This document shows positions 22,563-30,718 of a DNA stretch of 32,835 nt, piece by piece. The stretch lies in NCBI GenBank assembly GCA_964519515.1, contig CAZFIJ010000039.1, positions 1 to 32,835 on the forward strand. Direction: 5' to 3'. Each line of letters begins with the position of its first letter. Position 1 is the first letter of the stretch. The notes beneath the pieces were generated by a model. It made no database searches and was not told where the DNA came from. It was given only the letters and a program-made list of their open reading frames with translations. The translations under genes were made by a program, and so were the position numbers. This DNA comes from Korarchaeum sp964519515. Its GTDB lineage: Archaea > Korarchaeota > Korarchaeia > Korarchaeales > Korarchaeaceae.

Positions 22563-23521
22563 CTCCTCAACTTTACTACAGTAGTATTCCCCCTCCTCTC
22601 GAGCGTTAAGATACCTTCTCTCTCCATCCTCCTGATCCTCCTCCAGACAGTCGCTCTAGGGAGCCCTAGAGCTTTTGTGAGATCTGATTGGGTCATCTCA
22701 CCTCCTCTAGCCCTCAGCTCCCTTATGATGAGTTCCTCTATCTCTCCGTATTTAACGCTCCCCTTCGTCCTGTTCTTGATGAGTAAGAGGGCTGAAACGC
22801 TCACTATAACGAGGATTAATGGAATGAGGGCTAATGTGATATATCCATCAGATGGGGCATACGCCTCAGGGCCTCTGAATGAAGTTGTATTCTCGGGGCT
22901 TTTAATAGAAGTGCTCTCGTTAGCGTTCATCTCAATAGTCATAGTTTCGTCACTCGAGCTCTCATTTCCCCTCGACTCAACTGAAGTCGTGGTACTGACT
23001 TCAGATCCCGTCACAGTCCTCTGGGGTATCGAGACTTTCTCGAGCTTATAGGATATCCAGAGGGTCCCAGTTCCAAAGCTCAGCTTTATCCAGTCTCCTT
23101 CGAAACTTATCTCATCTGGGAGTGATGAGATCCCCACTATAGTCGCATCAGCAGGTAGGTATACTTTAGTCGAGCTAGAGGGGAGGGAGAGCGTCAAGTT
23201 CCATATGACACCTATCTTCGACGTCAAGGATTGAGTCTGGTAGTTCACCTCGAATTGAGGTAAGCCCAAAGTATCCACCCTCAAGAGATTCCCAGTGAGG
23301 CTGTAATTTAGGATGAGGCCACTGCTAGTCACGATCAAATTCTGAGGGTCGCCCCCTATCTTGAGATCGTAGTACCTAGAGCTCGCACTTGATACGGATA
23401 GAGTGACATCCGCCCATCCATCTGGGAACACGATGAGAGTGGCCTCTATGACTGGAGCTGACGAGGACATTAGAGAGGGCAGGAGTATGAGCACGAGAGC
23501 TATTGCTACCTTCCTCATCAT
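22559..23521 (-). CDS. Membrane-tethered winged-helix transcription regulator
   Basis: The protein has 320 residues. Order: signal peptide (about 1-22), a beta-rich outside domain (about 25-165), a Ser/Thr/Asn-rich stalk (about 168-222) with several N-glycosylation sequons, one membrane helix (226-248), a basic stop-transfer KNRTKG, and a cytosolic winged helix-turn-helix (about 256-318) with MTQSDLTKALGLPRATVWRRIRRM-type recognition helix and an ERRGNTTVV wing. Archaeal proteins of this layout (DUF7345/DUF7343-like) are thought to sense outside signals and bind DNA from the membrane. The target is unknown. It overlaps amrS, suggesting a shared pathway or autoregulation. Confidence 0.82.
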   Translation of the reverse strand: MMRKVAIALVLILLPSLMSSSAPVIEATLIVFPDGWADVTLSVSSASSRYYDLKIGGDPQNLIVTSSGLILNYSLTGNLLRVDTLGLPQFEVNYQTQSLTSKIGVIWNLTLSLPSSSTKVYLPADATIVGISSLPDEISFEGDWIKLSFGTGTLWISYKLEKVSIPQRTVTGSEVSTTTSVESRGNESSSDETMTIEMNANESTSIKSPENTTSFRGPEAYAPSDGYITLALIPLILVIVSVSALLLIKNRTKGSVKYGEIEELIIRELRARGGEMTQSDLTKALGLPRATVWRRIRRMEREGILTLERRGNTTVVKLRR

Positions 23522-23567
23522 CCCATCGGATAGATCATAGAATTAAAAAATAAAATTGATGGGAAAC

Positions 23568-24581
23568 TCAGCTCTTCTTACCCTTCCCCGGAGACTCTGG
23601 TTTCCCTTTATCCTCCTTCTTAGCCTGTCCAGGAGGCACCTCAGGCTTCTTATCCTTCCAGGCCTCCTTCTTCTCGATACCTGGAGGTAGCTTATCCCCT
23701 ATGGTCACGTTGAGCTTCATCCTCTTGATCTCCTCTACCTTCCCCTCCTTTACAGCTTTAGACGAACTTTCCTTCAAGTATCTCAGTATTTGGGACATTA
23801 AACTATTCGCTTTTGCCATTAGTTGAGCTGCAGTATCTTTATCACCAGCTAAGGCATAAGCTCTAGCTTGCTCTAAGAGTGCCTCTACTTGATGCGAGAG
23901 GTTCTCTGCTTCGCTAGTGTTCAAACTCGCGTTCTTAGCAGCGGAGATCATAGCTTTCAACCTGGAGAGCCTGACTTCATGCCTAAGGATAGCGACTAAG
24001 AGACCAGGTGCTACTTTCGTGACATTAGTCAAATTAGTCGCGTTGACTGTCACGTTAACTGTAGCATTAACAGTTGCATTAGTGGTTACGTTAACTGTAA
24101 CATTAGTTTCGATTGAGAGAGGAGCGTAACATTGGCCTATGATTATCCAAACCCTCCCCAATGTGTTTATCGCTTTCAGTGCGAGTTTAGCTGCTTCTCT
24201 ATAATTCCCAGAGGATAGTAGAGCTTTCGCTTCAGCTATATAACTATCAGCCTTGCTCAAGATGATAGATATCTCCTCCTGGGCATTACTGCATCTCGAT
24301 ACACTAGTAGTTACGTTATAAGAGGTGATGTTTTCAGCACTTTGGTTACTCAAATTCCCCTCATAGCTATAATTACCAGCTGTCACGTTTGTCACGTTTG
24401 TTGTCGTCATAATATCTCCTGCTATAGTTATATTCCCTACTATCAAGGAGATCTCGTTCCTCGATTTCTCATAAAGCTCTATGAGATATGAAGCTGTGTA
24501 GGGCTGTATCGCTAACGCGAGTAACGGCCCCATGAGGAAGAGAGCGATAAGGAATACGGCTAGGATCCTCGCCCCCACCAT
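23568..24581 (-). CDS. Secreted Asn/Thr-rich protein with dense N-glycosylation sequons
   Basis: I do not recognise a family. The 337-residue protein begins with a signal peptide or anchor (about 5-25). It contains about twenty N-x-S/T sequons: eight in residues 50-91 and eight in residues 160-188, the latter spaced almost every four residues (NVTVNVTTNATVNATVNVT). Between and after these are amphipathic helices (about 98-140 and 195-275) that look like helical hairpins of a coiled bundle. The tail is Lys/Pro/Gly-rich (EDKGKPESPGKGKKS) without a membrane helix. It is likely exported and heavily glycosylated, perhaps a surface-layer or stalk component. It follows the upstream gene by 42 bases. 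Confidence 0.75.
   Translation of the reverse strand: MVGARILAVFLIALFLMGPLLALAIQPYTASYLIELYEKSRNEISLIVGNITIAGDIMTTTNVTNVTAGNYSYEGNLSNQSAENITSYNVTTSVSRCSNAQEEISIILSKADSYIAEAKALLSSGNYREAAKLALKAINTLGRVWIIIGQCYAPLSIETNVTVNVTTNATVNATVNVTVNATNLTNVTKVAPGLLVAILRHEVRLSRLKAMISAAKNASLNTSEAENLSHQVEALLEQARAYALAGDKDTAAQLMAKANSLMSQILRYLKESSSKAVKEGKVEEIKRMKLNVTIGDKLPPGIEKKEAWKDKKPEVPPGQAKKEDKGKPESPGKGKKS
24018..24104. repeat. Degenerate 12-base tandem repeat encoding N-x-T array
   Basis: Units of the ACGTTAACTGT / GCATTAACAGT type recur about every 12 bases and encode, on the minus strand, alternating NVTV and NATV tetrapeptides of the secreted sequon-rich protein. Confidence 0.75.
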
Positions 24582-24623
24582 ATTTGGTCAGCTGTCCTCT
24601 CGAGAAGCTGATATAAGGATACC

Positions 24624-25484
24624 TCATGAGACGCGAGCGCTCGCTGAGCGCTTCAATTCAGTCATCAAATTCCTGATCTCGCTTAATGCCTTCTCCTTGT
24701 TAGCTAAAATTTTTTCAAGATATCTGAAATTTTTATTATCTATTTTCCCCTTAAAATCACTCAATCCGATCTTTATTGCTTCTATAGAGAGCTCTATCCT
24801 CCTCTCCTCCTCCCTCAGATCCCTCATCACTATAGAGATGAGCTCATCAGCCCTCCTAACAGCGTCTAGATGCCTCTCATATCCATCCTTATAAGTCCCC
24901 CAAGTCTTCCTCTCCTCAATAAGCCCTAAGATCTCCTCATCGTATTTCCTCCATCCTATTATCGATTTTATCCTCTTGATCCTCCTCATGATCGGATCCT
25001 CAGGCCTCAGTCTCCTCTTCAATGCTAGATAAAATAAGTAAGCTGTTGAAACCTCTAATAAGACCGTCATAGCGAGCGATATAGCTGAGCTAATCGGGAT
25101 CCCCATGGATACCCTCATCTCAGCGGTACTATCCCCCTTAGAAGTCTTCGCTGTTATTAGGACGGAGAAATCTCCCGAATAAGCTATCCTAGGCACTTCG
25201 AAGATCCTATATATGACCCTGCTTTCTCCAGCTCCTATCGATATCGGCTCCTCTAGGGGGGAATCGTAAGAACCTATTGGGATTGAGATCGGGATCAGAG
25301 GGAGATGTTGCATCACTCTGATCTCGAAACCAGTGACAACGATTTCCTCCTCCCCCTTATTGGTCAGGAAGATCGTGACGTTCAAGTACTCCCCGGGGCT
25401 CACTATGACCTCTTCTGGGGATACTTGTATCAGTAAATCGCTCGAGATCCCCAGTATCAATAGGAGGAGGGGCCAGGGCCTCAT
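24624..25484 (-). CDS. Signal-anchored protein with Ig-like outer domain and cytosolic coiled coil
   Basis: A 286-residue protein of unknown family. It has a signal peptide (about 1-18), an outside beta-sandwich (VSPGEYLNVTIFLTNKGEEEI and similar, about 25-130) resembling CARDB/NEW3-type Ig-like domains, one membrane helix (about 131-155), then a basic, highly charged cytosolic part (about 158-286) predicted to form long helices or a coiled coil ending in NKNFRYLEKILANKEKAL. It starts four bases after the stop of the CDF transporter gene, with the ribosome site GGTGAT overlapping that gap, so the two are co-transcribed. A scaffold or sensor role is possible but unproven. Confidence 0.75.
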   Translation of the reverse strand: MRPWPLLLLILGISSDLLIQVSPEEVIVSPGEYLNVTIFLTNKGEEEIVVTGFEIRVMQHLPLIPISIPIGSYDSPLEEPISIGAGESRVIYRIFEVPRIAYSGDFSVLITAKTSKGDSTAEMRVSMGIPISSAISLAMTVLLEVSTAYLFYLALKRRLRPEDPIMRRIKRIKSIIGWRKYDEEILGLIEERKTWGTYKDGYERHLDAVRRADELISIVMRDLREEERRIELSIEAIKIGLSDFKGKIDNKNFRYLEKILANKEKALSEIRNLMTELKRSASARVS

Positions 25485-25488
25485 GATA

Positions 25489-26799
25489 TCACCTAGTCGA
25501 GAAGTGGACCGTTATATTCGCGCTAGGTATCATCTCCCTGACAGCTAGCTCTACCTTATGAGTGAAATCGTGGACTCTCTTGAAATCAGCATTCCCAGGG
25601 ACTAGAATCCTTATAGTCACGATCCAAGGTTCATCTACCTTGAGCGATTCCAGAGAGTAATCCGTCCCCTTGAGCATTTCCTCCACTCTCCTCTCGACTA
25701 TACTCTCTATCTCATCCTTGCTGTGAGTGAGTATAGGCAGATCAGCTGGATCGACGTGAACTATCGCCTCGACGACGCCGGGTATTCCCTCTCTCACCTT
25801 CCTCTCAAGCTCATCCGAGATCTCATGGGCCCTCCAAGCTTCTATCTCCGGCTCAACTACAGCATGGAGAGAGATCCTCTTACCCCCATCCGTCTTAGAC
25901 ATACTGACTGCATGCACATCTAAGACACCGCTCACCTCCTTAGATATCCCCCTCACTAAATCCTCTATGCTCTCTATACTCTTCTCCACTACGAGATCGA
26001 CGTCCATGTTCAGCCTCTCCCTCATCGCTTCAGCTAGCTCGTGATCGCTCGGATGCTCAGGACCCACTCTAATAGATATGTCAGCGAAGAGGAAATTTCC
26101 CACCCTTCTAGCTCTCACTCTCTCCACTGAGATTATTCCCGGCTTGCTTAAACATACAGCTCTTATCTCCTCAATTATCTTAGGATCTATCCTATCTGTC
26201 AGATCGTATAAGGACTCCTTCGTGATCTTGACAGCAGATCTGAGGAAGAGAAGGGATATTAGAACCCCAATTATCGGATCCAATATCTTGAAACCAGCTC
26301 TTACGAATAGGAGGCTCAATATAACGGTAATAGATGTGAAGATATCGCTAGAGAAGTGCAAGGAGTCGGATTCTATTGCCCTACTTCCAGTCAGCTTAGC
26401 AGCTCTCTTCAGAGCTCTCGATCTCTCTACATCGACAACTACCGAGACCAGCATGACTGAGATCGGAATTATACCTATCTCTATCTCCGGTGGACTGGTA
26501 ATCCTATTCAAAGCCTCATATAAGACCCAGATCATCGTTATAATTAGGAAGAGACCCCCTATTATTCCTCCCAAGCTATCGAGCTTCCTGTGGCCGTAGG
26601 GATGAGTTTCATCAGGGGGCCTCATGGAGTACTTAACTGATAACAGGGTCGTCAGAGTGGTCAAGCTGTCTAAGGAGGAGTGGAGGAACTCTGAGATTAT
26701 GCTCAAGCTATTCGTTAAGAATCCTGCGTAGAGCTTCAGGACTGAGAGAAGGAGGGAAGCGAAAAAGGAGGATAGGAGCAACCTGTTCAGCTTTTCCAT
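25489..26799 (-). CDS. Cation diffusion facilitator (CDF) metal transporter, extended C-terminus
   Basis: The first 200 residues form six membrane helices of a CDF exporter. His40/Asp44 in FLHSSLDS (helix 2) and the His/Asp of DSLHFSSD (helix 5) make the membrane metal site, a His-Asp/His-Asp set usual for Zn2+ and related ions. The C-terminal part (about 205-436) is twice the usual size. It seems to hold three ferredoxin-like ZT-dimerisation-type units (GIISVERVRAR..., GVLDVHAVSMS..., and a last unit from VDEPWIVTI). A minus-strand TATA-like CCTTAAAAATATCC (26817-26830) lies just before the start. It heads the operon leading into the signal-anchored protein. Confidence 0.92.
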   Translation of the reverse strand: MEKLNRLLLSSFFASLLLSVLKLYAGFLTNSLSIISEFLHSSLDSLTTLTTLLSVKYSMRPPDETHPYGHRKLDSLGGIIGGLFLIITMIWVLYEALNRITSPPEIEIGIIPISVMLVSVVVDVERSRALKRAAKLTGSRAIESDSLHFSSDIFTSITVILSLLFVRAGFKILDPIIGVLISLLFLRSAVKITKESLYDLTDRIDPKIIEEIRAVCLSKPGIISVERVRARRVGNFLFADISIRVGPEHPSDHELAEAMRERLNMDVDLVVEKSIESIEDLVRGISKEVSGVLDVHAVSMSKTDGGKRISLHAVVEPEIEAWRAHEISDELERKVREGIPGVVEAIVHVDPADLPILTHSKDEIESIVERRVEEMLKGTDYSLESLKVDEPWIVTIRILVPGNADFKRVHDFTHKVELAVREMIPSANITVHFSTR

Positions 26800-26849
26800 C
26801 GGGGGATCATATAGTGGATATTTTTAAGGTTGACATCCGTGGAACTGAC

Positions 26850-27617
26850 TCAAGCCCCCCTCACTTGGAGGAGGAGGCCCACTATAGTCATAGCAGCTCC
26901 TGAGCCAGCGAAGAGCAACTGTATGAGTTGGAGGGTGCTCAAAGCATATGATGGGTTGAGCTTAACGATGAGCCCTCTCAATATCTCAGAGGAAGCCGGT
27001 GTGAAAGTTATCATGAGGGAGATAGTCAGGAAGATAGCCCCTGGGATAGCTAAGGAGATCAACCAAGAGGGCCCCCCTTTGAGTTCACCCCTGAACTTTA
27101 AGGCTCTTAAGATAGGGGGGACGAGGAGTATCACGAAAGGATACTCAGTTATGAAGAACCAGAGAGTCAAGGAAGTCCCGAGCATGAATAGGTCCTCAGG
27201 AGTGAGGGAAGGAGGTAACATACCTAGAAGACTTATTACAATCGTGTAAAGGTAAGCTACAGTTGCGCATCCTACCCAGAGCGAGATCTGGGAAGCTATT
27301 GAGAACTTCCTCCAGTTGAAATCCTTAGTCAACTTACCTAAGATGTAGAAACCTATGAAGTTCCCAGGCGCTGCTGCTAACAAGCTTGGAAGGTATAGAG
27401 CTCCGTGCTTCATGGAGTCAGCTATCACAGTTCCTATAGCAGCTCCGAGCCCTCCGACACCTGGTCCGTATACTATAGAGAATATCGCTGGGAGCACGAC
27501 AGCTGGCCTGAACTGACCCCTCCCGAATGGGGAGACTAAGTAGGAAGTGAAGAAGGAGCCTATAGCGTAGAGAGCTGCGCATAAGCCAGTAGCTGATACC
27601 CTCTCTCCTATCCCCAT
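26850..27617 (-). CDS. ECF-transporter S-component-like membrane protein
   Basis: A 255-residue protein with about six membrane helices. The N-terminal half (TGLCAALYAIGSFF, a Gly/Arg-rich loop FGRGQFRPAVVLPA, and GPGVGGLGAAIGTVIADSM) is typical of substrate-binding S components of energy-coupling factor transporters for vitamins such as thiamine precursors, queuosine precursors or biotin. No ATPase or T component lies nearby, so it would use a shared ECF module encoded elsewhere. The substrate is not identifiable. A TATA-like CTTTTAAAATG (about 27645-27655, minus strand) lies upstream in the gap shared with the divergent PhoU-like gene. Confidence 0.75.
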   Translation of the reverse strand: MGIGERVSATGLCAALYAIGSFFTSYLVSPFGRGQFRPAVVLPAIFSIVYGPGVGGLGAAIGTVIADSMKHGALYLPSLLAAAPGNFIGFYILGKLTKDFNWRKFSIASQISLWVGCATVAYLYTIVISLLGMLPPSLTPEDLFMLGTSLTLWFFITEYPFVILLVPPILRALKFRGELKGGPSWLISLAIPGAIFLTISLMITFTPASSEILRGLIVKLNPSYALSTLQLIQLLFAGSGAAMTIVGLLLQVRGA

Positions 27618-27711
27618 GAGATCCCTTAATATCCCAGAGGATCATTTTAAAAGTGTATGTAAAAATTGAATTAAGTTAATATTATCATATATATCTGATT
27701 AGGGGATATAT

Positions 27712-28596
27712 ATGAGGGATCTGGGCAGGAGGTCGTTGATCGCTATAGGTAGCTCATATGCGGTGACGCTGCCTAAGGATTGGGTCAAGAGAGTAGAGGG
27801 AGGGAAGGTCAGGATAGTAGAGGGGCCCTCGGGTGAGCTCATAATACTCCCTGCGAAGGAGCCCGCCTCTAAGGTATCGATAGACCTGAGAGGTATGGAA
27901 GAGGGGCTCTGGGAGATGATAGCAGCTTATCTAGATGGGTACGATGAGATAGAGGTGAGGAAGGAGAGGATAAGGAGGAAGGATCTGGAGACCCTTAAGA
28001 AAGCATTATCGAAACTAATAGGGATGGAGATACTCGAGGAAGGATCCTCCAGGATCTTGTTGAGGTGTCTCATGAATTACTCGAGCGCTAAACCGATGGA
28101 ACTACTCCTCAGGATGAAGGGCATAATCTCGGGGATGCTCTCAGATCTCAGGAATGCGATAGCTGAAGGGGATAGGGAGCTGATGTCACTAGTGGCTGAG
28201 AGGGACGATGAAGTGGATAAGATATACTTCGCTCTAGTCAGGAGCATTAGGAGAGCTATGAGGAGCCCTGAGATAATGGGGATGATAGGCGCGGATCCCA
28301 TAAATTTACTAGATATGAGGATAGCTGCTATGATAATGGAGCTCATAGCTGACAATATAGTTGAGCTAGCTCAATCGGATTGCGATTGCATCGATCTGTT
28401 AGAGGAGATCTCGGACTTATTCGATAGAGGAGTCAGATCCTTCGAGCTGAAGGATTTCAGGGGGGCTTTAGAGGTCAGAGAGAGGGTAAATGAGATAATA
28501 AGAGATCTGCCTGCTGAGAAATCCCTACTCCCGCTCATAAATCTCCTCTTCAGGATAGGGGATCTTTGCGATTTAGTGAGCCCTAGGTTCTTATAA
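27712..28596 (+). CDS. phoU: AbrB-PhoU fusion regulator, archaeal type
   Basis: Residues 1-50 form a SpoVT/AbrB-type swapped-hairpin DNA-binding domain (RRSLIAIGSSYAVTLPKDWV). Residues about 110-290 form paired three-helix PhoU bundles with acidic, potentially metal-binding surfaces (EGDRELMSLVAERDDEVDK). This fusion is a common archaeal regulator annotated as phosphate uptake regulator, but no pst phosphate transport genes are adjacent, so the regulon is open. The start ATG follows AGGGGAT. The nitroreductase gene begins 27 bases after its stop and may be co-transcribed. Confidence 0.88.
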   Translation: MRDLGRRSLIAIGSSYAVTLPKDWVKRVEGGKVRIVEGPSGELIILPAKEPASKVSIDLRGMEEGLWEMIAAYLDGYDEIEVRKERIRRKDLETLKKALSKLIGMEILEEGSSRILLRCLMNYSSAKPMELLLRMKGIISGMLSDLRNAIAEGDRELMSLVAERDDEVDKIYFALVRSIRRAMRSPEIMGMIGADPINLLDMRIAAMIMELIADNIVELAQSDCDCIDLLEEISDLFDRGVRSFELKDFRGALEVRERVNEIIRDLPAEKSLLPLINLLFRIGDLCDLVSPRFL

Positions 28597-28623
28597 ATTG
28601 GACGAGTGATGGAGGGGGGAATC

Positions 28624-29142
28624 ATGGAGGAATGCCTTAAGTTACTCCTGATGAGGAGGAGCGTGAGGAAGTTTGAGGATAGGGAAGTAGGGGATGAAGT
28701 CATCGAGAGGGTCTTAGAGGTCGCTAGGTACGCTCCTAGCGCGAGGAACTCTCAACCATGGGAATTCATCATAATAAAGGATAGAAAGAGGATAGAGGAG
28801 CTCGGGAAAATTCATAAGTATGCTTATCCATTGAGAGGCGCTCCTCTAGCTTTAGTAATCTTATGCGACCCTAAGGAGTCACCGACATCATATATAGCTG
28901 ATTGCGCTAACGTGACGACTTACGTAATGCTCGCTGCTCATGCTCTCGGGTTGGGAACTGTGTGGATACAGAGCTTGAGGGATGTCGAGAGAGTGAATGA
29001 GATAATAGGGGCTCCTAAGGATAAGGTGCCAGTCGCAATATTAGCGATAGGGTGGCCAGCTGAATCCCCTGACCCACCGAGGAGGAAGGAACTCAGTGAA
29101 TTAACTCACCTAAATAAGTATGGGGAGAGGTGGAAGTCATGA
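28624..29142 (+). CDS. Nitroreductase-family FMN oxidoreductase
   Basis: A 172-residue nitroreductase-fold protein. It opens with the FMN-phosphate-binding RRSVRKF motif and continues with APSARNSQPWEF, an ALGLGTVWIQS segment and VAILAIGWPAE near the end, all hallmarks of the family. Such proteins are FMN dimers using NAD(P)H; the physiological substrate is unknown. I chose ATG 28624 because GGAGGGGGAATC precedes it; the longer frame from 28606 places that ribosome site inside the gene. The end overlaps the next gene as ATGA. Confidence 0.92.
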   Translation: MEECLKLLLMRRSVRKFEDREVGDEVIERVLEVARYAPSARNSQPWEFIIIKDRKRIEELGKIHKYAYPLRGAPLALVILCDPKESPTSYIADCANVTTYVMLAAHALGLGTVWIQSLRDVERVNEIIGAPKDKVPVAILAIGWPAESPDPPRRKELSELTHLNKYGERWKS

Positions 29143-29708
29143 GAAAGCTCCCTATAAGCTTCTTTCACCTCTTATCATATCCTAAGAACTCAGTCCTCGT
29201 GACGAGTGAGGATGAGAGCGGGAGAGTTAACGCTATGGCAGCAGCTTGGCACACGCCCTTGAGCGTGAATCCTCCATTCTACGGTGTGGCGATAAGCCCT
29301 AAGAGAGCTACATATAAGCTGATAGTTGAGAGCGGGAGATTCGGGATCAACTTCCTCCCATTCGAGCTCCTCGATTCCCTTCATACATGCGGTAGGACAT
29401 CTTTCAATGAACTGGGGGAGGAGAAGATAAGGAGAGCGAGGATAAACCCGATTAGAGGGGAATTCGGGGCATATATATTGCAGGAAGCGTATGCATCTTT
29501 CGAATGCTCCCTCAAAGATATCGTGAAGGTCGGGGATCATGATCTCTTCGTAGGAGAGGTGAAATCTCTTTACTTAAGTGGGGAGTTGAGGGGAAATATC
29601 TTGGATGTCGAGAGAGTGAAGCCCATACTCTACATGGGTGAGGATCATTACGTAACTGTGGACTCAGGGTCCCTGAGGAGAGGGAGGGTCATTCAAGGAA
29701 TCCAATAA
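29139..29708 (+). CDS. Flavin reductase-like (flavoredoxin/DIM6-NTAB family) protein
   Basis: This 189-residue protein has the split-barrel flavin reductase-like domain: NSVLVTSEDESGRVNAMAAAW, PPFYGVAISPKRATYKLI, SGRFGINFLP and GDHDLFVGEVKSL are the usual FMN-binding landmarks. It likely transfers electrons between NAD(P)H, flavin and a partner, perhaps the adjacent nitroreductase, with which it overlaps by four bases (ATGA). The chosen ATG at 29139 has GGAGAGGTGG upstream. The last 45 bases overlap the convergent epimerase-like gene. Confidence 0.9.
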   Translation: MRKLPISFFHLLSYPKNSVLVTSEDESGRVNAMAAAWHTPLSVNPPFYGVAISPKRATYKLIVESGRFGINFLPFELLDSLHTCGRTSFNELGEEKIRRARINPIRGEFGAYILQEAYASFECSLKDIVKVGDHDLFVGEVKSLYLSGELRGNILDVERVKPILYMGEDHYVTVDSGSLRRGRVIQGIQ

Positions 29709-30680
29709 GTCCCTCCAGAAGCTGTATTCCTGCTCCGCTCTGGGGAGCTCTGACCTCTCTAAGTAAGAGTCCCATCTCATCGCATACTGCAGGAAGAAGG
29801 GATCATCGATCCACTTGCCCAGGAAGTAGAGGAGCCTTATGTGAAGCCTATGATAAGTCTCATCAGCTCTTCCATGCTTAGGTGAATAGAGAGACCATTT
29901 CTCCCTCTCATAATACGGGAGGATCTTCCTTAAAGTATCTAGGCCTTCTCTCAAGGCTCTCTCACTTAAATCATCCCCTATCGACTCATTATATATGACT
30001 AGCCCCTTGAGGGAGAGCATGAACCCGTTCAAAACTAAGTCATCAGGCGCATTAGAGTACTCCAAGTAGAAAGGCCCATATCCCGTCTCCAGGACGAATC
30101 CCCCTTCCTCGTATGGTATTGAGAAACTTTTAGCTAAACCTATAGCTGCTTCCAAATACCTCTCATCCCCGAACTTCTTATATGCGATTGCGTAATAGCC
30201 TGCGCCTATCCCCTGAGATATGGAGGAGTTCCAAGGTATGGATGCCCTCTCCCAAGCGAAGTAGAAGTTGAAGAAGTACGAATCCCCCTTCCTCTCTAAG
30301 TATCGGAGCATCCAATCCATTATCTCCCTGAACTCGCTCCAATTCTTCCTGTAGAATAGAGCTTCAGTCGCTAGGTTCATCGCATTTATCGGATGGACGT
30401 TGAACCCCTGATTAGTTATGTAGACCAGCGGTACCTTGACCCCGCTAGGGGCGAACCTCTCGAAGAGCTCCGGTTTCCTGTAGAGCTTCATGTACTCGAG
30501 ATCAGCCCTTATAGCATCTATTAACTGCTTCATCGCTGCATCGCTCCCCTTAACTTTATCGAACCTCCTCAAAGTGTCCTCGATATCCCTCATCAATGGG
30601 CTCTCAGCACTTTGATCCCTCAGTTCTATTGTGTTAATAGATAGTAGCAGTAGCAGGAGGAGGATGATGCCTCTCCTCAT
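29664..30680 (-). CDS. Secreted D-glucuronyl C5-epimerase-like protein
   Basis: A 338-residue protein with a signal peptide (poly-Leu stretch about 5-16). The rest is an (alpha/alpha) barrel-like helical domain: SSISQGIGAGYYAIAY (about 152-167), FGDERYLEAA (170-179), and LEYSNAPDDLVLNGFM (about 206-221). These match the conserved core of the D-glucuronyl C5-epimerase C-terminal domain, which converts glucuronate to iduronate residues in polysaccharides such as heparosan. Relatives in microbes act on unknown uronic-acid polymers or have other sugar roles. An outer-surface location fits the secreted proteins elsewhere in the window. The 3' end overlaps the flavin reductase gene by 45 bases, tail to tail. 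Confidence 0.75.
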   Translation of the reverse strand: MRRGIILLLLLLLSINTIELRDQSAESPLMRDIEDTLRRFDKVKGSDAAMKQLIDAIRADLEYMKLYRKPELFERFAPSGVKVPLVYITNQGFNVHPINAMNLATEALFYRKNWSEFREIMDWMLRYLERKGDSYFFNFYFAWERASIPWNSSISQGIGAGYYAIAYKKFGDERYLEAAIGLAKSFSIPYEEGGFVLETGYGPFYLEYSNAPDDLVLNGFMLSLKGLVIYNESIGDDLSERALREGLDTLRKILPYYEREKWSLYSPKHGRADETYHRLHIRLLYFLGKWIDDPFFLQYAMRWDSYLERSELPRAEQEYSFWRDLLDSLNDPPSPQGP

Positions 30681-30718
30681 AGGGGTCCATCTACTGATAA
30701 GATATAAAGTGAGATTCA

